Below are positions 11,601-26,600 of a DNA stretch of 64,000 bases, piece by piece. Under the pieces are notes generated by a model. That model searched no databases. It saw only the letters and a program-made list of their open reading frames with translations, and had not been told where the DNA came from. Both the position numbers and the translations under genes were made by a program. The stretch's first letter is position 1, and each line of letters opens with the position of its first letter. The DNA is from Chiridota heheva (Eukaryota; Echinodermata; Holothuroidea; Apodida; Chiridotidae), in the NCBI GenBank assembly GCA_020152595.1, contig JAIGNY010001448.1:694001-758000 (forward strand), in the 5' to 3' direction.

Positions 11601-14600
11601 GGGCACACCCACCTCACACATCCCACCTCCTTACTAACTCCCCTCACCACCCTGCATTGACTGTCATGAGTCCCTTACAGTCAAACACATCCTCATTGAC
11701 TGTCCTCTCTTTACTAACCCCAGAGCTTCCCTCAATCCCTTCAACTCCATTGCTGAGCTCTTTTGCAAAAACTCCCCAGAAAAAATCATCTCCTTCCTAC
11801 ACCATACCTGCTAATAGAACTGTATGTAACATATCTTGTCCTAACCTTCTCCAGACATTTTCCTACCTACTACACTCTACCCATCTACAAGTTCACCTCT
11901 GACATAATCTAATCTCTCTGGCTTAATTTGACCATATTTGTCGTCAAACAAACAAACAAGAATATTGTGGTCATGCTCTTATTTGTATTCTGATTGTTAA
12001 AACTTTAGATGTATTGTGTTCCATTATTTTGTTTTGTCTTCTTTGTGACTTTGTGCTTTTTTTGAGCAAGTGTGATAGTTACATTGTCTTTTACTTGCAA
12101 TCTTTGTTAAGATGCCAAGGAATTTAAATCACCTCTGATATCCATCATTAATCTGACATATAGCCAATTGCACTTTTAATTTCCTTCATTTTTTTTGCAA
12201 TGAGTCTGTACACCTCAAATTTGTTATGCAGAGATTGTATTTTTTTGGTCTTGCAGATTTAATAAACCAAATGCTGATATTGACCCTCATTTCCGCCTTT
12301 GGCTCAGCTCCAAACCTGATCCCAGCTTCCCTGTCTCCATTCTGCAAACTGGTCTCAAGGTTTGTTCATTTTTCACTTTATAAGTTTGAATAATTAATTT
12401 TAAAGCAGTTATTTCTTGAGATGGCCTACCTGCTGGTGACAAACACTCTTACATCCTCCACTTCAAGGAGGACAATAATCTACTATTGCTTTGTTCAAAC
12501 ATCAACTTGATTTCACCATATCTGGTCCCTTAATCTACCTTACTTGAATCATTTTCTCTTCTGTCCAGATGACTGTTGAATCCCTCAAGGCTTGAAGGCC
12601 AATCTGCTTCGCTCTCTGGGCAGTGGGGGTGCAGGGAATGTAACAGATCAGAGCTGGGATGATGAATCAGCAGGCCCAGCATGGAAGAGCTTGCTGTTTG
12701 GTCTCTGCTTCTTCAATGCTGTCATCAATGAGAGAAAGAAATATGGAGCACTTGGATTCAACATACCATATGAATTCAATGCATCAGATCTTGAGGTGTG
12801 TGTCAATATGTTGAGTTTGGGGTTTGGATGGGTGTATAGGCATTAGAACACCAGCATTCTATATATTTGTCTGCAGTGGATTAATCTGGATTAACAGATG
12901 CTTCCATGAAAGTGATTATATCTTATGAAGAGTTGGTAATCGTGTTGGATTAGTGCTTGGGTAAACCTTTATCCACCATAGTAGCTATTAAAACAGTGGT
13001 TGGTGATGTTATCTTAATCAATGTTATAAGTCTTAACCAAATTTGTTTTTACTCTGTGAATACATTTAATTCATCGTTTAGAGGCTTTGTTGATATGTGG
13101 ATGAATCTGCCTTTCATTGTATTTGAATTGTATATTTATTTATTAATTTATTTATCAATCCACGAAATAACATACAATATTGATATAAATGGATAAGTTG
13201 CAACAATAATACCTGAAGAAGATGAAAAATATATAGATATACACATACACACACACATACACACATATACACTTTCCTCTTATTGTTCAAGTACCTGAGG
13301 TGGAGGAATATACATTTTCCTAGTACCAAGTTAAAGTTTTGAAAAAGTGCAAAATTTCCTACACTTAGAGCACTTCTAAATGACAATGTGAATTATATGA
13401 ATGTTATGAAGTACTTTGTTGCTGAAAACTTTGGTTTATATGTGTAATTCATGATTCTCTTGACAGGTCTCCATTCAAGTTCTTAATATGTTGCTAACTC
13501 TACACACGTCTCCTCCCTGGGAGGCACTACGGTACCTGACAGGGGAAGTGACCTATGGAGGTCGCGTGACTGATGCCATGGATAGGCGCTGCCTGCTTAG
13601 CATCTTAAACACCTTTTACTGTGAAGAGGCACTCCTTCCAGAGTACAGCTATTCTCCAGATAAGGTAAATATCCTGACAATTTATACAATGAACATTTGT
13701 GCAAGTGCTTGCAATTGTTTAATGTCAGTATATTTATTAATGATTGTACCTCATTATGCCCCTAACCTCCTCCCTGACTTTAGTTGGAGAGTCACTGCTG
13801 ACCTCTGTGGTAGTGATCATTACCCTCTTCTTATACACTCCAATCTTCAAATCCCCACTGAGCACACCCCCAACTGGAACCTCGACAAGGCTGACTGGTC
13901 CCTTTTTGAAACCCTCTGTGACTCACACCTCTCCCCCCATCTTCTCGAGGATGAGGATCCCATGTTTAACTTCAGTAATATCCTTATCAACATCGCCACC
14001 TGCTCAATTCCCAAAACCTCCAAACCCCAAATCATCCCCCAACCCCTGGTTCTCAGATGACTGCAAAACCGCCATCAAGAACAGGAAAAGAGCCCTCAGG
14101 AACTTTAAAACTAACCCGACCACCCATAACCTTAACCTCTTTCGCATCAGCCGTGCAAGGCCAGACGCACTATCAAGGACAGTAAAACCAACACTTGGAA
14201 CAACTTTATCTCTTCTCTCACCACCAACACCCCACTAAGAAGATTTGGAGAATGGTTAACAGCTTCCCACGGCAGAGTAGGCAAATCTTCCCTCTCCCAT
14301 CTCTCTTGGAATGGAGACCTTCTCACCAAAAAAAGACATCGTTGACCACCTCGCCGCCTCTTTCAGCAACATCTCGGCCTCGACCAACTACTCCAATGCT
14401 TTCAAAATCAAAAAAGCTTGCGATGAAGCCCGGAGAATCACTTTTCCCTCTGACAACTCCGAAAGCTACAACACCCCTCTCACCCTTTCTGAATTAAACC
14501 AAGCCATCAGCGACGCTGGCTGCACCTCCAAGGGCCCAGATAACATCCCCTATCAGTTTCTGAAACACCTCCCCATCAAAGCCACCACTACCCTACTCAC

Positions 14601-17600
14601 CATCTTCAACCACATTTGGTCCTCACACTCCTTTCCCCCTATCTGGAGGACAGCTATTGTCATCCCGTCCTTAAACCGGGAAGGATAGCACCGACCCCAC
14701 CAGCTACCGACCCATCGCCCTTACTTGCTGTCTCTGTAAAATTATGGAAAAGATCATTAATCAGAGACTAAACTGGTTCCTCGAGACCAACAGAATCCTC
14801 TCCTCACCAAAGCGGCTTCCAAAAACGCCGCAATACCCTAGACCAGTTAATTACGCCGACACCGCTATCCGGGAATCCTTTGCAAAAAGGAACACCTCAT
14901 TGCCATATTTTTGACCTCGAGAAAGCTTTCGACACTACTTGGAAATACGGCATTACCGGAAACTTCACACCATTGGCCTCAGAGGCCACCTCCCCATCTT
15001 TATTCAAAACTTCCTCTCACCCAGGCAGTTCCAAGTTCGTATTGGCCACACCCTCTCCAAGCCGCACCCCAAGAAGAGGGCGTCCCCAAGGCAGCATCCT
15101 CTCCCCACTCTCTTCAACCTGAGCATTAATGACATCGGGAATGACCTTGGCCCCAGCATCAAACGTACCCTCACGTGGATGACTTCACCATCTTCTACTC
15201 CTCCCCTAGCTTTCCTATTGTTGAAAATAGGCTTCAAACCAGCCTCAATCAGCTGCAAGTCTGGAGCAACAATAACGGTTTTAGATTCTCCAAAGACAAG
15301 ACAGTCTGCATGCACTTTTGTCATTTCAACAACCTCCACCCCAACCCGAACTTTGTGCTCAATGGGAATCGCATCCCCAAAGTTGAAAACACAAAGTTCC
15401 TTGGTCTAACTCTAGACCCCAAGCTCACCTACAAGCCACACATCACCAACCTGAAACTAAAATGCAATAGCTCCCTCAACCTCCTCCGACTGCTCTCCAA
15501 CACTACTTGGGAGCAAACCGCTATGCTCTCCTCAAAATTTTCAGGCTCACCATTCGTGCAAGCTTGACTATGGCAATATTGTTTACTGTGTCGCTCACAA
15601 CTCATACCTCAACCACATTAACACCATCCAAAATGAAGCCCTCAGGCTTTGTCTAGGAGCCTACAGGACCTCCCCAATCACTAGCCTTCATGTTGAAGCC
15701 AACGAACCCCTTTCTACTTAGATGTAAAAAGCTTAGCCTCTCCTATGCTTTTAGAGTCCTCACCAACACCCAGAACCCTGTTTACAACCTCATTAGGTAC
15801 CCCAATTTCTCCTCCCTCTTTGATAGGACTAAAACCCTATCGCCCCCTTCAGCTTACGATTAAATCAGACCTCTTTCAACTTGGCATCAACCCCGCCACT
15901 CTCGGCACCTATTCCTGGCCCACTTTTCCGCCTTGGGCCACCCCCTTCCTTCTGTCCACCTAGACCTCTCCACTTATAACAAATCTCAAACTCACCCTAA
16001 TCTCTTCATCAATCTCCACAACCAAATCAAAGACCAACTCTCAAATTACACCTCCATCTATACTGATGGCTCCAAGGAAGGCAACAAGACAGCTGCTGCT
16101 GCCATCATCCAAGACATCACCCTCAGTAGCAGACTTCCTGACCACTCATCCATCTTTTCAGCCGAGGCTAAGGCCATTCTCCTCGCCCTCAACTTTATTG
16201 AGTACTCTCCTCTTAGTCACTTTGCCATTTTCTCTGACTCAAAGGCTGTTCTTACTTCATTACTCAATCTTAAATGGGATAACCTCACCTGCCACCTCCT
16301 CCTCCGGAAACTCTTTTCTCCCACCCTCTGCAGGAAAAGTGTTCTTTTCTTCTGGATACCCAGCCATGTTGGCATCCCTGGCAATGACAGGGCTGATACA
16401 GCCGCTAAGCTTGCCCTTAACCTCCTCCCTTCCCCTTTTCCCAAAACCCTCTCTGACATCAAACCGCTTATCGCTTCTCTTGTTCGTGACCGCTGGCAAA
16501 CCTTATGGAACTTCCAAATTGATAACAAACTCCATGTTATCCAGCCCACAATCCCGATCAAATCCACCATCAACAACCTTTCTCGTATCGACAACGTTCA
16601 TATTACCCGTCTTAGAATTGGTCACACCCACCTCACTCACTCCCACCTCCTTATTGGTTCCCCCAACCCCTCTGTAACAATTGCCACTGCATCCTTACAA
16701 TCCAACACGTTCTCCTTGCTTGCCCCTGTACAACCTTCCCAGAGCTTCTCTCGCTCCCCACAACTCAATTGCTGAGTTCTTCCAAAAATCCTCCAGATAA
16801 AATAGTCTCCTTCCTTCAGCATGCATCACTCTACAACCATATTTAATCCTCCTCTTCCACCCCCTCTCTACTCTGTTTTTAGTTTTACCCATGCACCTCC
16901 TCTCTCGATCACAGCTTTCTGGCTTTTGTTCTTGAATTTCTCTCATTCTTCCCCTGGTCTCTTTCCTTACTACCTCTAAAATGATCTGACCTCTCAGGCA
17001 CAATTTGACCTTCGTTGTCGTGGTGCCGTTAAGACCTCATCAAACAAACAAACAAACAGATTAAGCTTTTGATTTGTTTTGTTTTTTCAATAAGGTTGTG
17101 GTTCCAGCAGACAATGTTCTTAGCTTTTTCTCAGATTTTTTTTCCAAGCCGACAATGTTCATGGCTTTTCCTCAGATTTCCTCAGTTTTTTTTTCCAGCA
17201 GACAATGTTCTTAGCTTTTCCTCAGTTTTCCTCAGAATTTTTTTCCAGCAGACAATGTTCTTAGCTTTTCCTCAGATTTAGACATAATGTAGAGAAAATT
17301 GTTTCTCCACAACTACACCTCTTGTGGGACAATCTTCTTTTTTTCTGTCAAGAACTTTCAAAACACTTTCCAAGTTAGATGGGCTATCGAGACACATTCT
17401 TAATCATTATTATCACTGATTTTGTACATTTTCTTAATGCATGGACACAGCAAATGCTTTTTCATTGTCTAAGTGTTTGTGAGCAAAGTTTGGGCTTAGA
17501 TTTGGGCACTTAATATTATATCACAATAATGATAAAAATAATAATTGCAGATGGTTATCAAATATTGGGTAAAATATAACAGATTTTTCAATCTTTTATT

Positions 17601-20600
17601 CAATATTTCAGCATGTCCAGATAACAGTTTGATAGTTTTTTTCTCCTGTTCGCTTCATATTTTTTGACCATTTTTATTTTGCCTTAGGTGTACCATCCTC
17701 TTCCCAACTCATTCACCCTGCCAGATTGTAGGATGTACATTGAGGGTCTTCCAGATTCAGATTCCCCTCAAGTGTTTGGCATGCATCTCAATGCTGAGAA
17801 GGCTTACAGGGAGAGTGAGGCGGGCAAGCTGATGGGTGTGCTTCTTAGTGTGCAGCCAAGGGTCAGCATGAACATGATGGGGTAAGGAGAGGGTAATGCC
17901 CCTGTAAATATAAATATATAAGAAGAAACATGCTCTTGAAAGCTTTTTAAGATTATCAATTTAGAAGTGATTTGAAATGATTAATGTTATATTTAATTTA
18001 TAAACACTATTTGCTGCGTGTAGAGTAAGTTGTCACACAGGGTAAAAGAGTTGACCAAAAGTTACTTCACATTTACTTGCTTGTTCATTTTGTGGCTTAT
18101 CTGATATTGTACAATGAATTCATTTCAGTGTATCACCCAGTGAGATTGTCTGATGTAGCAAATTAATGATCGTACGTGATGCTGTTTGAACAAACTAGAG
18201 ATGAATTTCAACGGAGATGTCTCTGAATTAATTAAAGAGACCCTTTTACCTTAACTTTCACCTTGTGTGTACCATATTTTATGTTATTCTGTTTGTAAAA
18301 CTTTCAATCATGCATGAACTGTGTTCCAACTAGAGTTTGTGTAGTAATTTTGGGTTATACAGGAAGACTTGAATGCAGTTCTTTATACTGACTTAACCCT
18401 TACTCTACCAGGGCTTTAAAAAAAGCGACCCCAATTTTCGTAACTTTTTTTTCATATGCATTTTTGACAACTTTCCTTTCATTTTCTTTCGTCACAAGTT
18501 TGGTTGGAATAGATGCTAAGATATTTATCTTTTGGGTAATTAAAACCAAATTAGGAAATATTGGACAAAATTATGCAAATTAAGCAATTTTTGGCTAAAT
18601 TTGGTCAACAAATGGTCAATCTTTGCAGAAGTATAACTTCTTGTCAGTATTGAAAACAGAGATTTGTGTTACATATTTAGATTCTTTTTGAAATTTCCTT
18701 TCCAATGATACTAATCTATAATTTTTAGAAAGAAAGAAAAGATGAAAACACATCAAAAATGATAAAAGTCAAACGCCCCCTGAAAGCTGCAGCAGAAAAA
18801 TAATTACGCAGTGGTCACGGCGAGACTCGAACCCGGAGCGCTTGCACGCTAGTCGCGTACATTTCCTCTGCACCACGTAGTCGTTCAAATTGGAGAGGTG
18901 TATTTTATTTCTTATAGAATAGGTTCTAAATAGAGGGAGGTATGCCTTTATTTATATATCAAATAAAAGGAAATTTCATGCGCTTTCGAACGGCGGTTCA
19001 ACAAAGCATGTGTGATGTACAGTTTGGGTTACGCGATTTTTTGAAAAAAAGGAGTCAAAAATGGCAGAAATTCATGAAATTTTGAAGAAATTTCTCCAGA
19101 ACAAAAGATTGCACGTAGGGATTATAAAAATTATACCAGAAACCAATACTATCATGTCTTAAGACTTGCGTGTTTGATTTTGAAGCAAAAATGTGATCTT
19201 AAAGTTATCGTAAGATGTAAAAGAGAATAATAAAAAAATTGTAAATTTTTTAGCAATTATTGAGTTTTACTCTTTTTCGATGTACTTTTTCCAAACATTA
19301 TGTAATATGACCCCTATGAAAAAGTTTCATTTTATGAAAGAAATATCCGAGTACTTTAAAATGATACCAAGATTACTCCTATAGGACTGTGGTAAAGTCC
19401 CGATTTTATTTTTAGAAAAAGGGGGTTTGAAAACGGCGATATTATCGCCGCGTGGTAGAGTAAGGGTTAAGCACTATATACAACTGAATTGACCTCTGTC
19501 AAATCTATCAGTTTGTGCCCAAAATTTATAGAAGAGCAAACTATTCATGGGAAAACATTTAAGAAAGTTTAAAAAGCATCAATCTTAATCAAAGGTGATG
19601 AAAGATGGAAGTACAGAAAGACTTGCTCAGCTGTCAAATGTTCTATCAGATACTTCACTTCTTTTGGCATTGAATACAGAGATTCTTTAAAGGTATATGG
19701 ACTGGTAGAGATTTTGCCATAAGTATCTTCCTTTTAATTTTCTTAACATTTTATTAACACATCTATCAGAAATTTCTACTCCTTTCTGAGATATTTGCGA
19801 AAAATTGAAAAATGAAGTCCCAAGAAACGGCTGGACTTGCACTATTAAAAAAAGGCGCGTGACATAAGAACAGTGAGGCCTACAATGCATATCTTTCACT
19901 GTCACTGTGTCACATTGACCTAGGCTACTTCAAAACACCAGTTTCTTTAAATCAGACAATAGTGATATGCTATTTTAGGACATTTTCTCGTGGATAAAGA
20001 GGAAATATCAACTCAAGTTCCAATCCATCATTTCTTTATGATTGGCGAATTTCACTCGTTACATTAGGCTGTAAGTATTACTGTATGGTACATTGTAACT
20101 CACATAATATTAGTGTTGTACTGTCCTATCCTTACGTCACAAAAAAAAAAAAAAAAACGTAATGAGCATACAATTGGAGACCTAGAAAAAGCCAGATTTT
20201 TCACATTTTGGGATCGAGTTTGTGTTTATAAAGGGCATTTGTATCAATTTATGCAAAGTGGTTGCTTTCTATCCATATGATATGCCTTTAATCATATGTT
20301 TATGCATGACATCATGTGGAGGAACGTACGAACACACAAGAATGTTTAAAAATATTTCAAGGATTCTTGTGTTATAGAATTCAAACAGTAGTTGTAACAT
20401 TTATCATCTCAAATATCAAAGTCAAACAGAGGAAAATCTTACAACAGAGAAAAACCAATTTTGTTATCAGAAAGCATTTTGTTTTTAGTTTGATAGATTT
20501 TTATAGGTTCAAGTGTTGTAGCAAACTAACATCATGCCTGAAGATTCCAAGTTATGACAATGAAATGATCTGCATTAAAATTGTGAAATAAAGAAAAAAA

Positions 20601-23600
20601 TTATGTGCTCTTCTTACAGTCAATGATGCATGGAAGATCTGGAAGAAACCATTTTTTCAAAACCTGAAAAAGTGGTCTGTTTCATCAAACAAACAAAAAA
20701 AAGAATACAAATCCAGAATAATATTGAAGCATTGAAATACTTATGTGATGTTTCCTTTATCACCCAGAACTGGCAAGAGCAATGATGATCTGGTTCTGGA
20801 GGTTGCAGATGAAATTCAGCATCAGCTCCCACTAAGCATCATTGCAGAGGAGGAAGAACTAAAAGCAGATGGGAAGAGGAAGGCATCCACAGCAGCAACC
20901 CCTGCACACACTGCAGAGGGATTCTTGCAAGGGATGATGATGAGTGGGGGTGTCAGTGGAGGATTTGGCACTGGTGGAGCCAAACGGCAGGAGGAGTCTA
21001 AAAGTAAGCTAAAAGTTTCAATTCAGAAGGGATGGAAAAGTAGTTAAAGACAGAATGACAGAACTTTTCTACTTAAAATAATGATAATAATTGATATTTG
21101 GATCAATCTTTTAAAATCTTTTAAGTATATTTGGTATCATATCTACTATCAATAGTCTGTACTCATTTGCACTTCAACATGCCCAAATGTGTTTATATAG
21201 TATTGCGCAAATGCATTTTATCAAATTATGCCAGTTTAAGAGCATGGTTTGCAATGGTTTACAGGATAAATGACGTTCTGTCTCTGATAGATAGCATAAT
21301 GGCAAATAATTACGGTAAGAGCATAATTTTTCTTAAAGAAATTGATAGGACAGGCTTGCACTAAGTTTTGTTCTTAGATCAATTGTCTTTATATTTTAAC
21401 TTTTCAGACTTCACCCCCATTCCAATGACTCCAGCTGAGCCTAAGTCACAGTCAGCTTTAATCACCATTTTGCGTCAAGAGATTGATCGTTTCAATCGCC
21501 TTCTTCTGATCATCCATGCTACGCTGTCTTCTCTGAGTCTTGCAGTGAAAGGAGAGATTGTCATGTCGGAGCAGCTTGAGGAAATGTACAAAGCTTTGCT
21601 TAATCAAAGGGTCCCCAAAACGTGGCAGGTTTGTTAAGAATTGATTATATAAATATTTTTCATGATTTGTTTTTATTTTGTTTCGATTCTGGATATTTTC
21701 CATGAAATAAGTCCTTTTGTATTCTGTATTTAATCATTTTGCAAGCTTGTAATTTTATAGATAAAACTTCTTCTATTTTGTGATATTTCTCTGTTTGCAT
21801 CTTGATTGCAGCAAGTAGCATATGAATCCTGTAAGCCTCTAAGTTCTTGGGTTGATGACCTTCAGAGGAGAGTAGATTTCTTCAGCAAATGGTCAGATCT
21901 TGTAGTGGCCAAGAAAGAGCGGGAGTCCAAAGGACAATCAGCTCAGGACCCAACGAGTATGACCAATGACATGGGAGAGATGGGCCTGACCTGGGAACAC
22001 CCAAGAAGTTTCTGGCTTCCTGCATTCTTTTTTCCACAAGGTATATAGAGTGTATTGCTTTACTTAATGGTCTTTAAGAATTTGGCCAAATTTGCCCTAT
22101 TTTTAGAAACATTTTCTTTTTGAATTTTCAGAAGCACTTGTAATTCTGTTATACATGTAAGTGATCTGAAGTTGATGTTTAAGATGATCACTATCTAATC
22201 AACAATATGATAACTTCATGAGTACTTTCATTTTGTAATAAGTATATCAGAGATATATTTACTTCAAATTATACCTTACCTTCTGTGCTACAAATATATT
22301 TAATCTGGTCTCAGAGACCTGATTCACCGCATTATGCAACCAAAACAATAAGCTACCTGTATAGTTCCCCCTCTGTGGCTCACGTATCGTGACACGTGTT
22401 CACTTCCTTTTTGTGGGTCTACTAGGGAAGCTGTAGACTGCAAAGGTCTCTGGATTTCACAGTTGAAATTCCTTGTTCCTTTTCCATAAGTCTCCATCTT
22501 TTTCTGAGGAGCTTCCTCCTGCTTCCTTGCTACCTAGCCACTGGTTTGAGGTATTTTGGAAACCATTTTCCAAGGAATACAGGTAATACGGTTACTTTTC
22601 TAGGCCGCCCATCTTTGTGTTGGGCGAGCTGCAGTGTGTAGCTTGAATAGACAAGCTACGGAGATTCAGATTCGTTTTTTATCATCATAATGCATATTCC
22701 TTTACAAGTCTGCCATATTACAGAGTTTTTGCCCCTGGTGTGCCTTTGGGACACCTGCCAGTGAGTTCTCAAGTCCTTATTCTTGTAGTATTTTTCTCAC
22801 AAACAAGGCCTAGCTTTGCCTAAGGTTAGTTTTTATGCCTTCCCTCATTAGGATATATTTACTGTGTATCTCCTATTTCCATTAAGTCATCCCGCCCCTT
22901 ATCCGGGTGCTTCAAGGGTGACCTCGGTTGACCTGTAACAGCTGTTCTGGGATATTCCTGAGCTCTAAAAGAAATACCTTACTCTGTAATTACTCTACCA
23001 GCTTAACATAACGCCTTTTTGACTTAGTTTTTCCGGGCCATAGTATTAGTTGGTAACCCACCCTAAGGGACCTGTTTATGTTCACCAATGTTTACTATGA
23101 TGTGCCCACTGATTGGCGTTCACATTTTTCATATTTTTCTTCTCTTTTTATAAGTTTTGTGAAGAGAAATTTCTCAGCGGCTTACGTCAATGGTTCCATG
23201 GGAAGAAATTTTTATTTAGTCAATTTCTCGGACTTGTGAAAATATTTTTCTTATTCTCTACACTTTCATATTTTTATTCTCACTTGGTCTACATTTGTGC
23301 GTGTCGCAGAGAAACTCATAACGCTTTGTACAGTAATATCGTGAGTCAATCTAGGTTAAGGGGGTTTGTTTTCTGATCTCTACATGTCTGTGTTTTTGGA
23401 GTTGGATTACTGCCCACATTAAGAGAAAAAGTGAAAGAATAGATTTGGCTTAATCATTTAGTTCTTTACTCTGAGAACAGTTTGGAGGGCGTCTTGGCAG
23501 ACAGTCCCTGCTTACCATTCTCAGTACCACTACCACTAATCCCGTAGGTGGATGATTGGTGTGGGGGTGAGGTGTTTGTGTCAGTTTTAGTCTTTCACTT

Positions 23601-26600
23601 ACGTCTTACAGCTCCATAGTTGGACTTTTACTTTCCATACCTGTTCACGGATCCATTTACGGCTCCAAGGCCTTAGCCGTAGAGTGAAGATTTTCATGGC
23701 CGTACTAAGTTAATGGTAAGTTGAACTAATTTTTCCAGTTGCTAGCCACGGCCATCCACGGCTCCACAGCCATATAAAGTTTAAGGTAACTTAAGCTAGC
23801 TCTGTCAACAGCCGTTCACGGCCGTCAACGGCTCCATAGCTATTCTAAGTTAGGGTTAACTTAGTTAAGCTGTCAAGGCATAATTTCCCATTAGGCAATG
23901 GCCTAGGAAAGTTAGGTTTTTTTCTCTGTTGTAACCATACAACATAAGGGGACCATGAGTAACTCTGATGCCAGACGTTCACACTTACTGAGTTGCCCTC
24001 CTAGCACACAGCGCTCCTCTCCCACGGGGGCATTCCATACGTAGAACAGAAACTCCAGACGTAAACGTTATGGGTGCTTGTCATCTTCAGCCTCCTCCTA
24101 CCCCTTTGGGGGTTGAGAGAAGGAGCAAGAAGCAGAGGTCAGGCCCCCTCGATGAGAGGGCTTTTATCCAAGTTACATGGATCCATGCAGTCTTGGCTTT
24201 CCCAAGTCTTGGACGCCCACCTAGCCTGGCCCGACATCAGTGCCAGGGACTGGGTCTCCCCCTCCCCCACCTCCTCCAGCACTGGAGGTGGAGGAAGATA
24301 CCCTCGCATTATACCCCTCAGTCGAGGAGGATATAGAAGATGAGGGGGAGGATTCAGCGCTCCGGCAAGGCCCGAAGACAGGCCAGGAGTTCCCACCACC
24401 GCTGGTTCTCACTCCTCAGGTGGCAACGCCCTCCATGGTCTCAGCCGCAGTCCAGGAGGGGACCACATGCTTTTTTCCCTGCCACCCCCAATGAGCCCTT
24501 TCATTCAGTGAGACATGGTTGGGGATCCTGAGGCCAACTCCTCCTCCAATCCCCCAAGTTCACGTACCACTGTTACACGAGGAGATCAAAGAGTTAACAA
24601 AGAAAAGGGCAATTACCTTGGTACCATTGCTACCGAAAGGCTTTTTTATGTCCACCTTTTTTTTTAACCCCAAGAAATGGGGCTCCGTGGTGGCCAGTCT
24701 TCTCAGACCACTGAACGAGTTCATCCACCCCACATTCAAAATGGAGACACTGCACAGCATTCTTCCTCTTTTACACAAAGGCTTGTGCGCGTCTTTGGTC
24801 AACCTCTAGCCTACCTGCATGTACCCATCCATGCCATCCACATAAAGTTCCTCACATTTGTGTTCGAAGGAACCTTCTACATGTTCAAGGCTCTCCCCTT
24901 CAGTCTCTCGACCGCACCCCGAGTGTTTACTAGGGTGACAAGGGTTGTAGCGGCCTACCTGTGCAAGCAGGCACTCTCTGTAGTGCAGAGACTGCCTACC
25001 TGTGCAAGCAGGCACTCTCTGTAGTGCAGAGACTGGGTTGGTTGATCAACCACGAGAAGTGTTGGACCTAGTCCCCTCTTGGACCCCAACCTATTTAAGG
25101 GCGACCCTGGATTTCTCCAAGGGCCTGATCACTCCAACCTCAACAAGGGTTGCCGCCATGAAGGCAGGGGCAAACCTTCTATCCAGCCCATCCTCAATGG
25201 CGAGGGTATGGCTGGTTTTCCTAGGAAACCTAGCCAGCCTGGTGGACATGGTCCCCAGGTGCAGGTTTCACATAAAGGACCACCAGTTTCACCTCCTGGG
25301 ACATTTCATCCCATCAGAGAGGGACAGGGTTCGCGTTAACGACAAATTTGTCATATATTACACAATGGTTGTACCTGCGTTGTAAGATTTAGATATGGCA
25401 TGTAAAATTTTACGCCAGATTTTTTCATTAACTTAATTGAAAATAATGCACATCCTACCTCTTTTGATTCGATTTAAAGTTTTATTTCACACAAAAATGA
25501 TTTTGAATTACTCATAAATAAAAGAAAAGTGACATAACTACGAGACTGACGGCTGAATGATTTAACATGCCCGTACAAGTTCTGAACATAAACATAACGT
25601 AAACACATATAGGCTAGTACATAGGCCCTATACATGATATAGTACACTGTACAGTGTACGTGAAAGTTTTGATGTTGTTTTGAATGCAGGCTGTCAATTG
25701 TCAATGATACTATTAGCTAGGATTCTACTTTCCTCCTGTATTGTGTTGATCGTGTATTTGTGAAGTGATCACAATCTGCAAGTTACTATACTACTGTAAA
25801 AAAGTACGTGTTTTTAAGATCTGAATAGTATATTATTGTTGACAATTGCTAACAAGTTCACCAAAACCTCATGAAAGTTTGGCTACCATAAACAAAGTAT
25901 TTTTCTATTTTATTTTGTTAACCCAAATTTCATGATTCAACAATTAACATTATACAAGGATTGGGTATAAACGTTTTTTAAAATGTTTTTTATGATAATA
26001 ATAGTCCTATTTTTAATGTTTTTGGTATTTTAAGTGCAATTTTCATTCACTTTAGCGAAACAGGCCAACACAAGTGTGTGTTTGTTAACAATATATTTGC
26101 AAGCTTCGCTAGTGCACAGTGCCTCGTACATTACGCAGTGCCCTGTACATTATGCAGTGCCTTGTACAAACGACAGCAAATTTACAAAATACGCCGAAAA
26201 TCAAGGGCTTGTCGTAACCAAATATGCCAGACAAACTTTTTTAACACAACCTCTGGAAAGGGACCTGCTTTCCCCAGTCCCTCTCTCCCTAAACATGGTC
26301 CCACACCTGCATTGGTGGTGCAACCAACGCCACGTTATGCAAGGAGTGAGTTTTCCTCCCCCCTAGTCATCAGTGACGGTCACCACTGACGCCTCACTCT
26401 CGAGCTGGGAAGCGCATTTAGACCACTTCTCGGCCGCCGGGATCTGGTCGGACCCCTGGTGCCACCAGCACATAAACCTGCTGGAACTGGAGGCAGTACG
26501 CCGGGCCCTATTACACTTCCTGCCACAGGCCAGGGACAAGACAGTGCTAGTCTGCACAGACAATACCACGGTAGTGGCGTATGTTAACAAACAGGGTGGT

